Below, piece after piece: positions 35,951 to 44,850 of a stretch of 64,000 nt of DNA (position 1 is the stretch's first letter; the number at the start of each line of letters is the position of its first letter). The notes beneath the pieces are model-generated. The model was not told the DNA's origin. It made no database searches and saw only the letters and a list, made by a program, of their open reading frames with translations. Source of the stretch: BOG-908 sp963848205 (GTDB lineage: Bacteria > Pseudomonadota > Alphaproteobacteria > Acetobacterales > Acetobacteraceae); NCBI GenBank assembly GCA_963848205.1, contig CAWKCV010000003.1:1302001-1366000 (forward strand), read 5' to 3'. A program made the position numbers and the translations under genes.

Positions 35951-37131
35951 GCCCGCTCGCCACCCTGCGCCAAGCCGCCTGGCTTGATGTCCCCCGTGCC
36001 ACCGCCTACGCGCGCATGCTGCTCGCCCTAGGTGCCGTGCTGACAATCGGCCTCTACGCCGCCATCCTGCTGCCCGCCTTTCAAGGCCCGAACCATCGCC
36101 CGCTCGGCTCGGATTTCGACACGTTCTGGGCCGGCGCCAGGCTCGCGCTCCGGGGCCAAGCCGCCTCCGCCTACGATCCGCACGCGATCGCCGCGGCCGA
36201 AGCGCTCGGCGCACAACTGCAGCCAGGCCAATTCTACGCCTATCTCTATCCCCCAACCTTCCTGGCCCTCAGCCTGCCGCTCGGCACGCTGCCCTACCTG
36301 CTCGCTCTGCCGCTCTTCCTGGTCACCGGTTACGCCGCTCTGCTGACCAGCCTTCGCCGCCTGCTGCCCGCCCCATGGCCCCTGGTCGGTCTGCTCGCCT
36401 TCCCGGCCGCCATGCTGAACGCCGTGGTCGGCCAAAACGGTTTCGCCACCGCCGCCTGCTTCGGCTGGGCGGCCGTTCTGCTGGACAGGCGACCACGGCT
36501 GGCCGGCGCCTGCCTCGGCCTGCTGGTCTGCAAACCGCATCTCGCAATCGGCGTCCCTATCGCCCTCCTCGCCGCCCGTCGCTGGTCCGCCCTCGCCAGC
36601 TGCGCCATGGTCGCCGCCGGCCTCATCCTGCTGAGCTGGCTGCTGCTCGGCACCCCCACCTGGCACGCCTTCCTGAGCGCCACTCCTCTCGCGCACGCCA
36701 TGCTTGACGACCGTGAGATCTGGGCCAAAACGCTCAGCCTCTACGCCGCCGCCCGCCTGCTTGGCGCCAGCCCGGCCATCGCCTTCGGGTTGCAAATGCT
36801 CTTGGGCGCGAGTTCATTGGCAGTGCTCGCTCGCGTGGGCTGGCGCCGGCCGTCCGGCACCGCGTTGGTCTCCGCGATAGTCGCGGCGACCATGCTGTGT
36901 TCACCCTACATCTGGGACTACGACCAGGTCTGCCTCGCCATCCCTCTTGCCTGGCTGGCCGCACTCGGCGCCCGGCAGGGCTTCCTGGCATGGGAAAAGC
37001 TCGCTCTGGCCGCGCTCTTTCTTCTCCCTGTCATCGCACGGGCGATGAACCTCGGGCTCGGCGTTCCGATCGCGCCTTTTCTGCTCGTCGGTTTACTTGG
37101 GTTGACTGCCCGGCGCGCATCGCTTGCTTGA
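35947..37131 (+). CDS. GT87-like (DUF2029) membrane protein, second of four
   Basis: A 394-residue paralogue of the previous gene, with LGSDFDTFWAGARLALRGQAASAYD, YPPTFLALSLPLG, LNAVVGQNGFATA, CKPHLAIGVP and IWDYDQVCLAIPL in the same order. The start is the GTG at 35947, overlapping the previous stop (GTGA); a longer open frame upstream lies in the preceding gene. A hairpin repeat follows the stop by ten bases. Confidence 0.82.
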   Translation: MSPLATLRQAAWLDVPRATAYARMLLALGAVLTIGLYAAILLPAFQGPNHRPLGSDFDTFWAGARLALRGQAASAYDPHAIAAAEALGAQLQPGQFYAYLYPPTFLALSLPLGTLPYLLALPLFLVTGYAALLTSLRRLLPAPWPLVGLLAFPAAMLNAVVGQNGFATAACFGWAAVLLDRRPRLAGACLGLLVCKPHLAIGVPIALLAARRWSALASCAMVAAGLILLSWLLLGTPTWHAFLSATPLAHAMLDDREIWAKTLSLYAAARLLGASPAIAFGLQMLLGASSLAVLARVGWRRPSGTALVSAIVAATMLCSPYIWDYDQVCLAIPLAWLAALGARQGFLAWEKLALAALFLLPVIARAMNLGLGVPIAPFLLVGLLGLTARRASLA

Positions 37132-37140
37132 ACAGCAAGG

Positions 37141-37180
37141 AAGCAGTCCTTTTTTGAAAAGAAGGACCAAAAAACTTTTG
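37141..37180 (-). repeat. hairpin element copy 5 (GGTCC/GGAC variant)
   Basis: AAGCAGTCCTTTTTTGAAAA then GAAGGACCAAAAAACTTTTG. It lies between the second and third GT87 genes and runs into the likely start region of the third. Confidence 0.93.
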
Positions 37181-38398
37181 GTTCGACGCAAGTTTGCGGG
37201 TGCGAAGCCAAGGTCGTTCAATGCCTTCCTTCAACACATTGAAAGCTCTCTCACAGCCGAGCGTGCTCGCGCGTACGGCACTCTTGCTGCGCTTGCTTGT
37301 CTGACCTTCGGCCTCGCCGGAGTTGCTATCTTTGTTCAGTCGGCACGGAGTGACCCCCACGGCTTGCCACTTCCAAACGACTTCGCCGCTTTCTGGTCCG
37401 GCGCTCGCCTGGCGATCTTGCACCAACCCGCTCTGGCCTACGACGCCACTGCCATAGGCATTCAGGAACACACCCAGACGCAAGCAGCCTCAGAGGGTCG
37501 CGTCCTTCCTTTCATGTATCCACCCATCTTTCTCCTCTTCAGCCTACCCTTTGGGCTGCTGCCCTATGTCACCGCTCTGCTCGCCTTCACGCTCGTCTTC
37601 TATGCGGCTTTCGCTGGGCTCGTTCATCGTCTTCTGCCCGCCGACTGGCCCTGGCTACCCGTCGCCGGTTTCTCCGGCGCTGTCGTCAATGCGCTCGTCG
37701 GTCAGAACGGCTTCATCAGCGCAGGGTGCTTTGCCGCCGCCGCACTGCTTCTCACGCGCGCGCCGGTCGCCGCCGGCGCGATACTCGGCCTACTTGCCTT
37801 CAAACCGCATTTGGCGCTCGGGGTGCCGTTGGCATTGTTCTGTGCATGCCGCTGGCGTGCCCTGTCGGCCTTCGCCGCTAGCAGTGTCGCACTGGCATTG
37901 GTCTCCTGGCTTGCGCTCGGCACACAGACTTGGCAGGCCTTCCTGCAAGCAGCGCCGCTCACCGCCCTGATCCTGCGCTTGCCCAACGTATATGGCGGCG
38001 GCGGCAGCGCCTTTGCCGCGACAATGATCCTCGGCGGCAGTATCTGGTTTGCCTGGGCAGCGCAGGCGCTCTCCGCATGTGCCGCACTCGCCTGCCTCGC
38101 ATTCGCCTGCCGGCGCCGTCCCGGCCCGCAGGCAGAACTCGCCTGCACCGTCTGCGCCTGCCTTCTCTGCACGCCCTATCTGATGGACTACGACCTCGTC
38201 TGCCTTGCCGTCCCGCTCGCCTGCCTGGCGAACCTGGCAGCGCAAACCGGCTGGCGGCCTTGGGAGAAGCTGGTAGCCAGCGCCGCCTACCTGCTCCCGC
38301 TCGCCGCGCGCACGCTTTCCATGCACAGCCTGCCGCTCACGCCCCTGCTCCTCTGGTGCCTCCTGATCCTCACCACCCGGCGCGCTCTCGCACGATGA
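37178..38398 (+). CDS. GT87-like (DUF2029) membrane protein, third of four; start unclear
   Basis: A paralogue with PLPNDFAAFWSGARLAILHQPALAYD, YPPIFLLFSLPFG, VNALVGQNGFISA, FKPHLALGVP and LMDYDLVCLAVPL. Homology to the neighbours begins at SSLTAERARAYG (near 37250), but this frame has no ATG upstream: only TTG codons at 37124 and 37178, both within or beside the hairpin repeat. An ATG at 37220 lies in another frame and soon reaches a stop. The N-terminus may have been altered when the repeat inserted, or a frameshift is present. The body of the gene is intact. Confidence 0.72.
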   Translation: MVRRKFAGAKPRSFNAFLQHIESSLTAERARAYGTLAALACLTFGLAGVAIFVQSARSDPHGLPLPNDFAAFWSGARLAILHQPALAYDATAIGIQEHTQTQAASEGRVLPFMYPPIFLLFSLPFGLLPYVTALLAFTLVFYAAFAGLVHRLLPADWPWLPVAGFSGAVVNALVGQNGFISAGCFAAAALLLTRAPVAAGAILGLLAFKPHLALGVPLALFCACRWRALSAFAASSVALALVSWLALGTQTWQAFLQAAPLTALILRLPNVYGGGGSAFAATMILGGSIWFAWAAQALSACAALACLAFACRRRPGPQAELACTVCACLLCTPYLMDYDLVCLAVPLACLANLAAQTGWRPWEKLVASAAYLLPLAARTLSMHSLPLTPLLLWCLLILTTRRALAR

Positions 38399-39594
38399 TC
38401 CGGCTCGATGGCTGGCTCGCCGCTCATGGTGCACGCCTCGTCCGCATCCTCCTGCTTCTGCAGATCTGCGGCCTCGCCTTCTTCGTCGCCGGCGCGCATG
38501 GCATCTTCACCAAGCTGCCCGACCCGCCAACGACCACCGATTTCGCCAGCTTCTACGCCGCCGGCAGCCTGGCCCGCGCCGGCCACGCGCCCCTCGCTTA
38601 CGACGAGGCCGCGCACCGGCACGCCGAGGAACAGGCCGTCGCCCCCGGCGTCGACGAAAAGCGCTTCCTCAACCCGCCACCCTTCCTGCTCGTCTGCGCG
38701 CCACTCGCAACCCTGCCGTATCTGCCTGCTTTCCTGCTGTTCGAGGCACTTACTTTCGCGCTCTGGCTGGCTCTGACGACCCGCATCGCCGGCGGCTCCG
38801 TAATGGCCGCGGCCTGGTTGTCGGCCATTCCTGCCGTTCCCTGGGCGCTCGGCTGGGGTCAGAATTCGTTTCTCTCCGCCAGCCTCATGGGCGCCGGCAC
38901 GTGGCTGCTGCGCACGAAACCGCTCCTGGCCGGTGCGGCGTTCGGCGCGCTCTGTTTCAAGCCGCATTGGGGTGTGTTGATCCCGGTCGCTCTTTTGGCC
39001 GCCCGGCAATGGCGCGCGATCCTCGGCGCCATACTGTCCGTGGCCGTCATCTGTGCTGCCGTCACCGCCTGCTACGGCGTGGTGATCTGGCGCGCTTATT
39101 TGGGCATGTTGAGAGGCGCGCGACACGCCGTCGAAATCGGCATTCAGCTCTCGGGGCATGTCGACACCGCAGGTGCCGCACGTCTGCTGGGTATGCCCGC
39201 CACACTCAGTTGGCTCTTGCAGCTCGCGATCTCGCTCGTGGCCGCAGCAATCGTCTTCTATGCCTGGTCGCGTTTGGCAGAGCGGCGGAACCCCTCGCCC
39301 GAGCAGCGCGCCGCCGCCTACGCGGCCCTCGTCGCCGGCACACTCGTCGCCATGCCCTTCGTGCTGTTCTACGACCTGGTCATGGCCGGCGTAGCAGCGG
39401 CATGGCTGGCGCAAGCCGCCCGGCTCGCCGGCTGGCGATCAGGAGAGCGCGCCTGGCTGGCTATCGCCTTCCTGTCCAGTCTCCTGGCGTTTCCGGCGGC
39501 TGCACTCGCCCATGTCGCCGTCGGCGCGCTCTGTGGACCGATTCTGCTGGCGCTGGCCATGACCCGGTTTGTGAAAGCATCGACCAAGGTTTGA
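38395..39594 (+). CDS. GT87-like (DUF2029) membrane protein, fourth of four
   Basis: A 399-residue paralogue starting MIRLDGWLAAHGARLVRI. Shared motifs are TTTDFASFYAAGSLARAGHAP, NPPPFLLVCAPLATLPY, LGWGQNSFLSASLMG, CFKPHWGVLIP and FVLFYDLVMAGVA. It diverges more than the other three (FYAAG instead of FWAGA). ATG 38395 overlaps the previous stop (ATGA). It ends about 370 bases before the pilin gene. Confidence 0.82.
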   Translation: MIRLDGWLAAHGARLVRILLLLQICGLAFFVAGAHGIFTKLPDPPTTTDFASFYAAGSLARAGHAPLAYDEAAHRHAEEQAVAPGVDEKRFLNPPPFLLVCAPLATLPYLPAFLLFEALTFALWLALTTRIAGGSVMAAAWLSAIPAVPWALGWGQNSFLSASLMGAGTWLLRTKPLLAGAAFGALCFKPHWGVLIPVALLAARQWRAILGAILSVAVICAAVTACYGVVIWRAYLGMLRGARHAVEIGIQLSGHVDTAGAARLLGMPATLSWLLQLAISLVAAAIVFYAWSRLAERRNPSPEQRAAAYAALVAGTLVAMPFVLFYDLVMAGVAAAWLAQAARLAGWRSGERAWLAIAFLSSLLAFPAAALAHVAVGALCGPILLALAMTRFVKASTKV

Positions 39595-39960
39595 ACGCCG
39601 CCGTGACGCACACGAGCCGTCCAGGCTCATCGGGCGTGGCAGGAACACCACGCCCAGAACGGTTCGAACGCCCTCAAAATTTAATGCTTCTCACGGCCCT
39701 GTGATGAGCATACCATTGATTTATCGAGGTTTCCGCATCTTGCGGTTGCAATCGTGTGCCGGATTAGAGTATTATCTATCAAATTTAGACGTTTTCTTCA
39801 TCGTTTTGTGAGATTTTTAGATTGACGCTCGAACACGAAAACGTTACGAAGGTGCTACGCCATCCCGTCGACGGCGTCTCGGTCACAGACGCAGTGGCTG
39901 GTGTGAAAAAGCAACAGCAACGCGAGCGCCTGAGCGCTTCGCACACTTGGAGACTACACT
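39595..39960 (+). other. AT-richer intergenic region ahead of the pilin gene
   Basis: No ORF with coding character. Bases 39670-39850 are clearly more AT-rich than the flanks and contain the promoter-like pair listed separately. This is the likely control region for the tad locus. A GGAG ribosome-binding site (39949-39952) precedes the pilin ATG by eight bases. Confidence 0.5.
39746..39775 (+). promoter_or_regulatory. candidate sigma-70 promoter of the tad/flp locus
   Basis: TTGCAA (39746-39751) and TATTAT (39770-39775) with an 18-base spacer, in the AT-rich stretch ahead of flp. It would leave a leader of about 180 bases. This is inference from motif and position only. Confidence 0.4.
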
Positions 39961-40131
39961 ATGGACAAGCTCATCGTTCGCGCTCTCTCCTTCAAGGCCG
40001 ACAAGAAGGCCGTCACGGCTCTCGAATACGGCATCATCGCCAGCATCCTCGGCCTCGTGCTCGTCACGATCTTCGGCAACTTCGGCAACACGCTGAAGAC
40101 GCTGTTCTCGTCCGTCAGCACCTCGATCTAA
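39961..40131 (+). CDS. flp: Flp/Fap-type pilin (type IVb)
   Basis: A 56-residue major pilin, MDKLIVRALSF..., with the prepilin motif KAVTALEYGIIASILGLVLV. Cleavage is predicted after Ala17, placing Glu22 at +5 and Tyr23 next to it, followed by the hydrophobic assembly helix and a short GNTLKTLFSSVSTSI tail. This short length is normal for Flp. It is the first gene of the tad locus and the substrate of CpaA and the pilus machine. Confidence 0.95.
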   Translation: MDKLIVRALSFKADKKAVTALEYGIIASILGLVLVTIFGNFGNTLKTLFSSVSTSI

Positions 40132-40297
40132 CCCAAACGCGGTCCCGGGCCGGCGACATGCCGGTCCGGTTCCGCCAACGGGCTATCCCACTTGGAATTG
40201 CCGTCCTCGCGCGCACCCGGCCCGCGTCCGGACATCTGGCTTCCCCGCGTGTCCGCCGTGCCCTGACGGGCGGCCTTTGATGGTTGGAGGGTTGAAC

Positions 40298-40807
40298 ATG
40301 GCCCATTCCGCACCCTTGGCTTTGCTGGCGATCGGCGCCGCTTTGCTGGCCTTCGCCGCCTTGCACGACCTCGGTTTCAGAACCGTTCCCAATCGCGTCT
40401 CCGCCGCCCTTCTCATCGTCGGGCTGGCTCTGCGTCTGTTTGCCGGCGACCCGTTCTGGGGCCTGGGCTGCGGCGCGCTCGTCTTCGCGTGCACCTACGT
40501 CTTCTGGCAGCTCGGCTGGATGGGCGGCGCCGACGTGAAATTGCTGACGGCCGCAGCGGTTTTCGTGCCGCCACCGATGGTCCCCACGCTGGTCATCGGC
40601 ACCTCGCTGGCCGGCGGCGTGCTGGCCCTCATCTATCTTCTCGGCAGTCGCGTGGCGCCGCGCCCCCGCCCTGCCACATCGTCGAGCCGGTTCAACCTGC
40701 TCCATCGCGCGGCACGCTGCGAACTGCGCCGCCTGCGCCGCCGCGGGCCACTCCCTTATGCAGCCGCCATCGCGACCGGCGGGTGGCTGGCGATGGTCGG
40801 CTCATGA
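40298..40807 (+). CDS. cpaA: prepilin peptidase CpaA/TadV (A24 family)
   Basis: A 169-residue inner-membrane aspartic protease that matures Flp. The two catalytic Asp are in LHDLGFRTVPN (Asp24) and MGGADVKLLTAA (Asp79). Start ATG 40298 is supported by GGAGGG six bases upstream. The C-terminal about 40 residues are Arg-rich (FNLLHRAARCELRRLRRRG), which is unusual for the enzyme and may be a cytoplasmic tail. Confidence 0.92.
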   Translation: MAHSAPLALLAIGAALLAFAALHDLGFRTVPNRVSAALLIVGLALRLFAGDPFWGLGCGALVFACTYVFWQLGWMGGADVKLLTAAAVFVPPPMVPTLVIGTSLAGGVLALIYLLGSRVAPRPRPATSSSRFNLLHRAARCELRRLRRRGPLPYAAAIATGGWLAMVGS

Positions 40808-40878
40808 CCAACTCAACCGCCGATGTTCAAAACGCTCGCGTTTTTCCTTTTACATCTGTTATGATCTGAGGCCGTATC

Positions 40879-41718
40879 ATGTTGAGACCGATCCTTTTCC
40901 TTCTCATGGCCGTCGGTGCGCTCGGCTTCTCCGCCGTCGCCTGGACCAGTTTGCATCCGCCCGCCCCGCCGGTCGTGCAGGTGCAGCGCGTTCAGGTGCT
41001 CGCCGCCGTCTCCACCCTGCGGGCAGGAACGCTCCTCAAGCCGGACGATCTCGAAATCCGCGAAATGAACGAGAGCGACGTGCCTACCGGCGCCCGCCGC
41101 GACACGCCGCAGGCGCGCTCCGAGCTGTTCGGCGCCATGGTCCGCCAGACCATGCTGCCCCACCAGGTCGTGCTCCCCGCCGACGTGATGCGCCCCGGTG
41201 ACCATGGCTTCCTTGCCGCCGTGCTCACCCCAGGCAAGCGCGCCACCTCTGTCGCGGTCGATGCCGTCTCCGGCGCCGCCGGGCTGATCTGGCCAGGCGA
41301 CCATGTGGACCTGATCCTCACCCAGGAAATCAATGAGGCCAACGTGCCGATCGGCTGCCGCTATGTCGGCGAGACCGTGCTGAAAGACGTCCGCGTCATC
41401 GCCATCGACCAGCAGCTCGTCCAAGGCGGCGGCGGCAATGGCGGAGCAGACACCTCGCAGCAATCGCGCACCGTCACCGTCGAAGTCTCGCCCGAGGATG
41501 TCGAGAAGGTGGCCGTCGCCACCCGCCTCGGCCGCCTCGGCCTTGCCGTCCGCCCGGTCGATAGCGGCATGCCGGTCGACATCAAGGATCACGCCGTCAC
41601 CTGCAGCCGCGACGTCTCCAGCGCCATCGGCAACATGCGCACCCGCCCCACCGAAGTGCAGGCGTCGCCCACGATGCACGTCTACGAAGGCCCAACCGAC
41701 AAGGAATACCACTTCTAA
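40879..41718 (+). CDS. cpaB: Flp pilus assembly protein CpaB (RcpC)
   Basis: A 279-residue protein with one N-terminal membrane helix (about 1-24), an SAF domain (VLAAVSTLRAGTLLKPDDLEIREM) and the RcpC/CpaB domain (KRATSVAVDAVSGAAGLIWPGDHVDLILT). It sits in the periplasm and helps secretin assembly. The stop and the next ATG share a base (TAATG). Confidence 0.94.
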   Translation: MLRPILFLLMAVGALGFSAVAWTSLHPPAPPVVQVQRVQVLAAVSTLRAGTLLKPDDLEIREMNESDVPTGARRDTPQARSELFGAMVRQTMLPHQVVLPADVMRPGDHGFLAAVLTPGKRATSVAVDAVSGAAGLIWPGDHVDLILTQEINEANVPIGCRYVGETVLKDVRVIAIDQQLVQGGGGNGGADTSQQSRTVTVEVSPEDVEKVAVATRLGRLGLAVRPVDSGMPVDIKDHAVTCSRDVSSAIGNMRTRPTEVQASPTMHVYEGPTDKEYHF

Positions 41719-43262
41719 TGACGCTCGACCTCACCCCGCGCGCAGCCTTAGCCGCGTCTGCGCCGTCTCGTCGCATGAGCGCCAGAACCCTGCGCCTGCT
41801 GGCCGGAACTGCCTTCCTCGCCGGAGCAAGCTCGGCACCGCTCGCCGCCCGCGCCCAGGCCTATGCGCCTGATGCGCAGGGCGCCTCGCAGGAGAGCATC
41901 CAGCCGAGCGCTGCAGTCGCGGCAACGCCCACCCCGCCCAGCTTCACGCCGGTGCGCGGCGGAATCAGCCTCTCGGCCGGCAGCGGCCAGGTCATCCACC
42001 TGCACGCGGCGGCGTCGAACGTGTTCACCGCCGATCCGAAAGTGGCCGAGGTGCGCCCGGCCAGCGCCAACAGCCTCTTCGTCTTCGGTGTGGCCCCTGG
42101 CGTGACCACGGTCGCCGCCCTCAGCGCCGCCGGCGACCCGATCGCGCAATACCAGGTCACCGTGCAGCCCTCCGGCTTCGACGCCTCCCAGGCCCGCGGC
42201 GCCGTCAACCATAGCGGCGCGTCCGTCAGCACGCGCGCCACCGAAACCGGCGTCTCGCTCACCGGCCATGTCGCAACCCCTGGCGATGCCGAACGCGCCT
42301 ACAGCGCCGCCCGCGGCTCGCTGCCGGCCGACGCCAAGGTGGACAACCATCTCGCCATCAACGAGTCCATACAAGTCGGCCTGCATGTGCGCATCGCCGA
42401 GATGACCCGCACGCTGGTGCGCGAACTCGGCATCAACTGGACCTCGGTCGGCCAGCTCGGCAAGGAAGCCGCCATCGGTGTTGCGACCAATACCGCCCTG
42501 GTAGCGATCCCCGGCCTGGTGCCGGCGCGCGCGGTTGCCGGAATCGGCCGCAGCGGCACCTACGATGCGTCGGGCAGGCCCGTGCCCAACCTCAGCGCCG
42601 TCATCGATGCGTTGAGCCAGGACCAGCTCGTCCATGTCCTGGCCGAGCCGAACCTGACCACCATGAGCGGCCAGCCCGCCAGCTTCCTGGTTGGCGGTGA
42701 ATTCCCGATCCCGGTTGCCACCAGCAACAACACGATCTCCATCGCCTTCAAGCAATACGGCATCAGCCTCGCTTTCGTGCCGACCGTCATCTCGGCCGAC
42801 CGCATCAGCATGCATGTCCGCCCCGAAGTCAGCCAGCTCGACAAGGCAAACGGCGTCACCTCGATACTTAACAACAACGTCTCGATTTCCATCCCCGCAC
42901 TCACCGTCCGCCGTGCAGACACCACCGTCGAACTCGGCTCCGGCCAGAGCTTCGCCATCGCCGGCCTGCTCTCGGATCAGACGACGCAGATCGACAACGC
43001 CACCCCCGGCATCGGCGACCTGCCGATCCTCGGCGCATTGTTCCGTTCCACCAGCTTCCAGCGCCAGGAAACCGAGCTGGTCATTGTCGTGACCCCCTAC
43101 ATCGTCCGCCCGGTCAGCGACCCCGGCGCCATCCGCACGCCCACCAGCGCCTACCGCGCGCCAAACGATCTCGAGCGTATCCTGCTGCTTCGCCAGCTGG
43201 GCCAGGGTTACAACGACACGAACGGGCGCATCCCGGTCGATGCCGGTTTCATCGTCGAATAG
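41718..43262 (+). CDS. cpaC: Flp pilus secretin CpaC (RcpA)
   Basis: A 514-residue outer-membrane secretin. After the signal peptide (about 1-48) comes a pilus-formation N domain (SAGSGQVIHLHAAASNVFTADPKVAEVRPA), a BON-like stretch, then the secretin core with VHVLAEPNLTTMSGQPASFLVGGEFPIPV and the closing IGDLPILGALFRSTSFQRQETELVIVVTPYIV. These are diagnostic of CpaC-type secretins. A QRQETELVI motif marks the end of the beta-barrel. Confidence 0.96.
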   Translation: MTLDLTPRAALAASAPSRRMSARTLRLLAGTAFLAGASSAPLAARAQAYAPDAQGASQESIQPSAAVAATPTPPSFTPVRGGISLSAGSGQVIHLHAAASNVFTADPKVAEVRPASANSLFVFGVAPGVTTVAALSAAGDPIAQYQVTVQPSGFDASQARGAVNHSGASVSTRATETGVSLTGHVATPGDAERAYSAARGSLPADAKVDNHLAINESIQVGLHVRIAEMTRTLVRELGINWTSVGQLGKEAAIGVATNTALVAIPGLVPARAVAGIGRSGTYDASGRPVPNLSAVIDALSQDQLVHVLAEPNLTTMSGQPASFLVGGEFPIPVATSNNTISIAFKQYGISLAFVPTVISADRISMHVRPEVSQLDKANGVTSILNNNVSISIPALTVRRADTTVELGSGQSFAIAGLLSDQTTQIDNATPGIGDLPILGALFRSTSFQRQETELVIVVTPYIVRPVSDPGAIRTPTSAYRAPNDLERILLLRQLGQGYNDTNGRIPVDAGFIVE

Positions 43263-43275
43263 GAGCGGACCGACC

Positions 43276-43590
43276 ATGCGCACCACGCTTTGCCTGCTGG
43301 CTCTCGCCGGCACCCTCGTCTCGCTATCGGCCTGCGAGGAATACGATCCGCTCTATCGCGAAGGCCTCTACCGGCCGCTCCACAGCAACCGCGCCAACCT
43401 GGTGGCCGAAGTCGCCAACCCGGCCGACCTCGTGCGCGGAACCGGCAGCAACGTCGCCGACGGCCAACTGGCCGCCGCCGCCGTCGACCGCCTGCGCACC
43501 GACAAGGTGAAGAAGCTGCCGCAAACCGACGTCGCCGACATCGGCAGCGGCGCCAACGAAACCCAGGGCTCCGCCGGGGCGACACCCTAG
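43276..43590 (+). CDS. cpaD: short CpaD-like pilus lipoprotein
   Basis: A 104-residue lipoprotein with lipobox LSAC (Cys20), AGGAG ribosome-binding site at 43261. Its NRANLVAEVANPADLVRG motif matches the conserved 'NLAaMVanPaDLv' region of CpaD, which localises the secretin. Typical CpaD is about twice as long, so this is a truncated or minimal version. The assignment rests on this motif and on its place between cpaC and cpaE. Confidence 0.7.
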   Translation: MRTTLCLLALAGTLVSLSACEEYDPLYREGLYRPLHSNRANLVAEVANPADLVRGTGSNVADGQLAAAAVDRLRTDKVKKLPQTDVADIGSGANETQGSAGATP

Positions 43591-43593
43591 GCC

Positions 43594-44850
43594 ATGGCCA
43601 CGAACGCCCTCTCCACTCAAGCTGAGGCCGGCCAGAAGCCCGTCGAGCGCTCGGCGGTCATGGGCTTCGTCACCGACGCCGATAGCGAAATCGCGCTGCG
43701 CGAGGGCATGGCCGAGCTCGTCCCGTCCATCCTCATCAAGCGCAACTCGATCCGCCAGGCGACCGCGCTGCTCCGCCGCATGCCGAGCCCGGAAGTGCTC
43801 GTCGTCGACATCACCGGCGAGGACGCGCCGCTCGCCGCGCTGCACGACCTCTCCGAAGTCGTCGAGCCCAACACGCGCGTGCTCGTCGTCGGCGACCGCG
43901 CGGACATGAATTTCTACCGCTCGCTCACCCGCGACCTGGGCGTGGCCGAATACCTGTACAAGCCGCTGGCCAAGGAAATGGTCGCCCGCATGTTCGGGCC
44001 GGCCTGCATGCAACGCCCCGTCGTCAGCGGCGCGCTGCAAGGCGGCCGCATCGTCGCCGTCAGCGGCGCCTGCGGCGGCGTCGGCACCACCACGGTCGCA
44101 GCCAACCTATCCTGGTATCTGGGCGAGGAACTCAAGCGCCACACGCTGCTGTTCGACCCCGACATCTACACCGGCAACGCCGCCATGCTGCTCGGCGGCC
44201 GCACCGGCACCGGTCTGCGCCTGGCACTCGAAACCCCGTCGCGCATCGACGAACTGTTCGTCGAACGCGCCGCCCAGCCGGTCACCGAACGCCTCTCGGT
44301 GTTGGCCGGCGACGAAAAAGTCACCGAAACCGCCGACATCGCCGAGGGCGCCGGCCGCGCGCTGCTCGCCGCCCTGCGCCGACGCTACAATTTCGTCGTC
44401 TCCGACGTGCCCTCCGCCCCCGTGCCAGTCTATCGCGAGCTGCTGATGCTCGCCCACCAGCGCGTGCTGGTGATGGATCCGACGCTCGCCTCCATGCGCA
44501 ACGTCCTGCGTCTGCTCGCTCTGCCCAACGGCCCCGACCAGGTGAGGCGCGCCGTCATCGTGCTGAACCGTCTCGGCCAGCCCGGCGGCCTCACCCGCCC
44601 GCAGATCGAAGAAGCGCTCGAAATGTCGGTGGACGTCGTCATCCCCTACCAGCCGCGCCAGGTGTGCACGGCGGCCACCATGGGCACGCCCGCCTGCGTC
44701 GCCGCCGGCGGATTCCGCAACGGCATGCTGGCACTGGCGCGCGAAGTAGCCTTCGTCGCCGATGGCGTCATGCCGCAACCCAAGCCCGCTCCCACCGGCC
44801 CGTTCGGCCTTGGCAAACTGTTCGATAAACTGTCGGGACGCTCGGAATGA
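43594..44850 (+). CDS. cpaE: pilus localisation ATPase-like protein CpaE/TadZ
   Basis: A 418-residue protein. An N-terminal receiver-like domain (about 20-135) contains VLVVDITGEDAPLAAL and EYLYKPLAKEMV. It is followed by a ParA/MinD-like domain with IVAVSGACGGVGTTTVAANLSW (about 149-170). The Walker A site reads ACGGVGTTT, lacking both the deviant signature Lys and the usual P-loop Lys, so ATP hydrolysis is doubtful; atypical sites are known in TadZ. It positions the pilus machine at the pole. The stop overlaps cpaF by four bases. Confidence 0.92.
   Translation: MATNALSTQAEAGQKPVERSAVMGFVTDADSEIALREGMAELVPSILIKRNSIRQATALLRRMPSPEVLVVDITGEDAPLAALHDLSEVVEPNTRVLVVGDRADMNFYRSLTRDLGVAEYLYKPLAKEMVARMFGPACMQRPVVSGALQGGRIVAVSGACGGVGTTTVAANLSWYLGEELKRHTLLFDPDIYTGNAAMLLGGRTGTGLRLALETPSRIDELFVERAAQPVTERLSVLAGDEKVTETADIAEGAGRALLAALRRRYNFVVSDVPSAPVPVYRELLMLAHQRVLVMDPTLASMRNVLRLLALPNGPDQVRRAVIVLNRLGQPGGLTRPQIEEALEMSVDVVIPYQPRQVCTAATMGTPACVAAGGFRNGMLALAREVAFVADGVMPQPKPAPTGPFGLGKLFDKLSGRSE

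Noticed and set aside
41748..43313. 521-codon minus-strand frame
   Set aside because: Antisense to the cpaC secretin; low-complexity Gly/Asp/Arg product with no motif.
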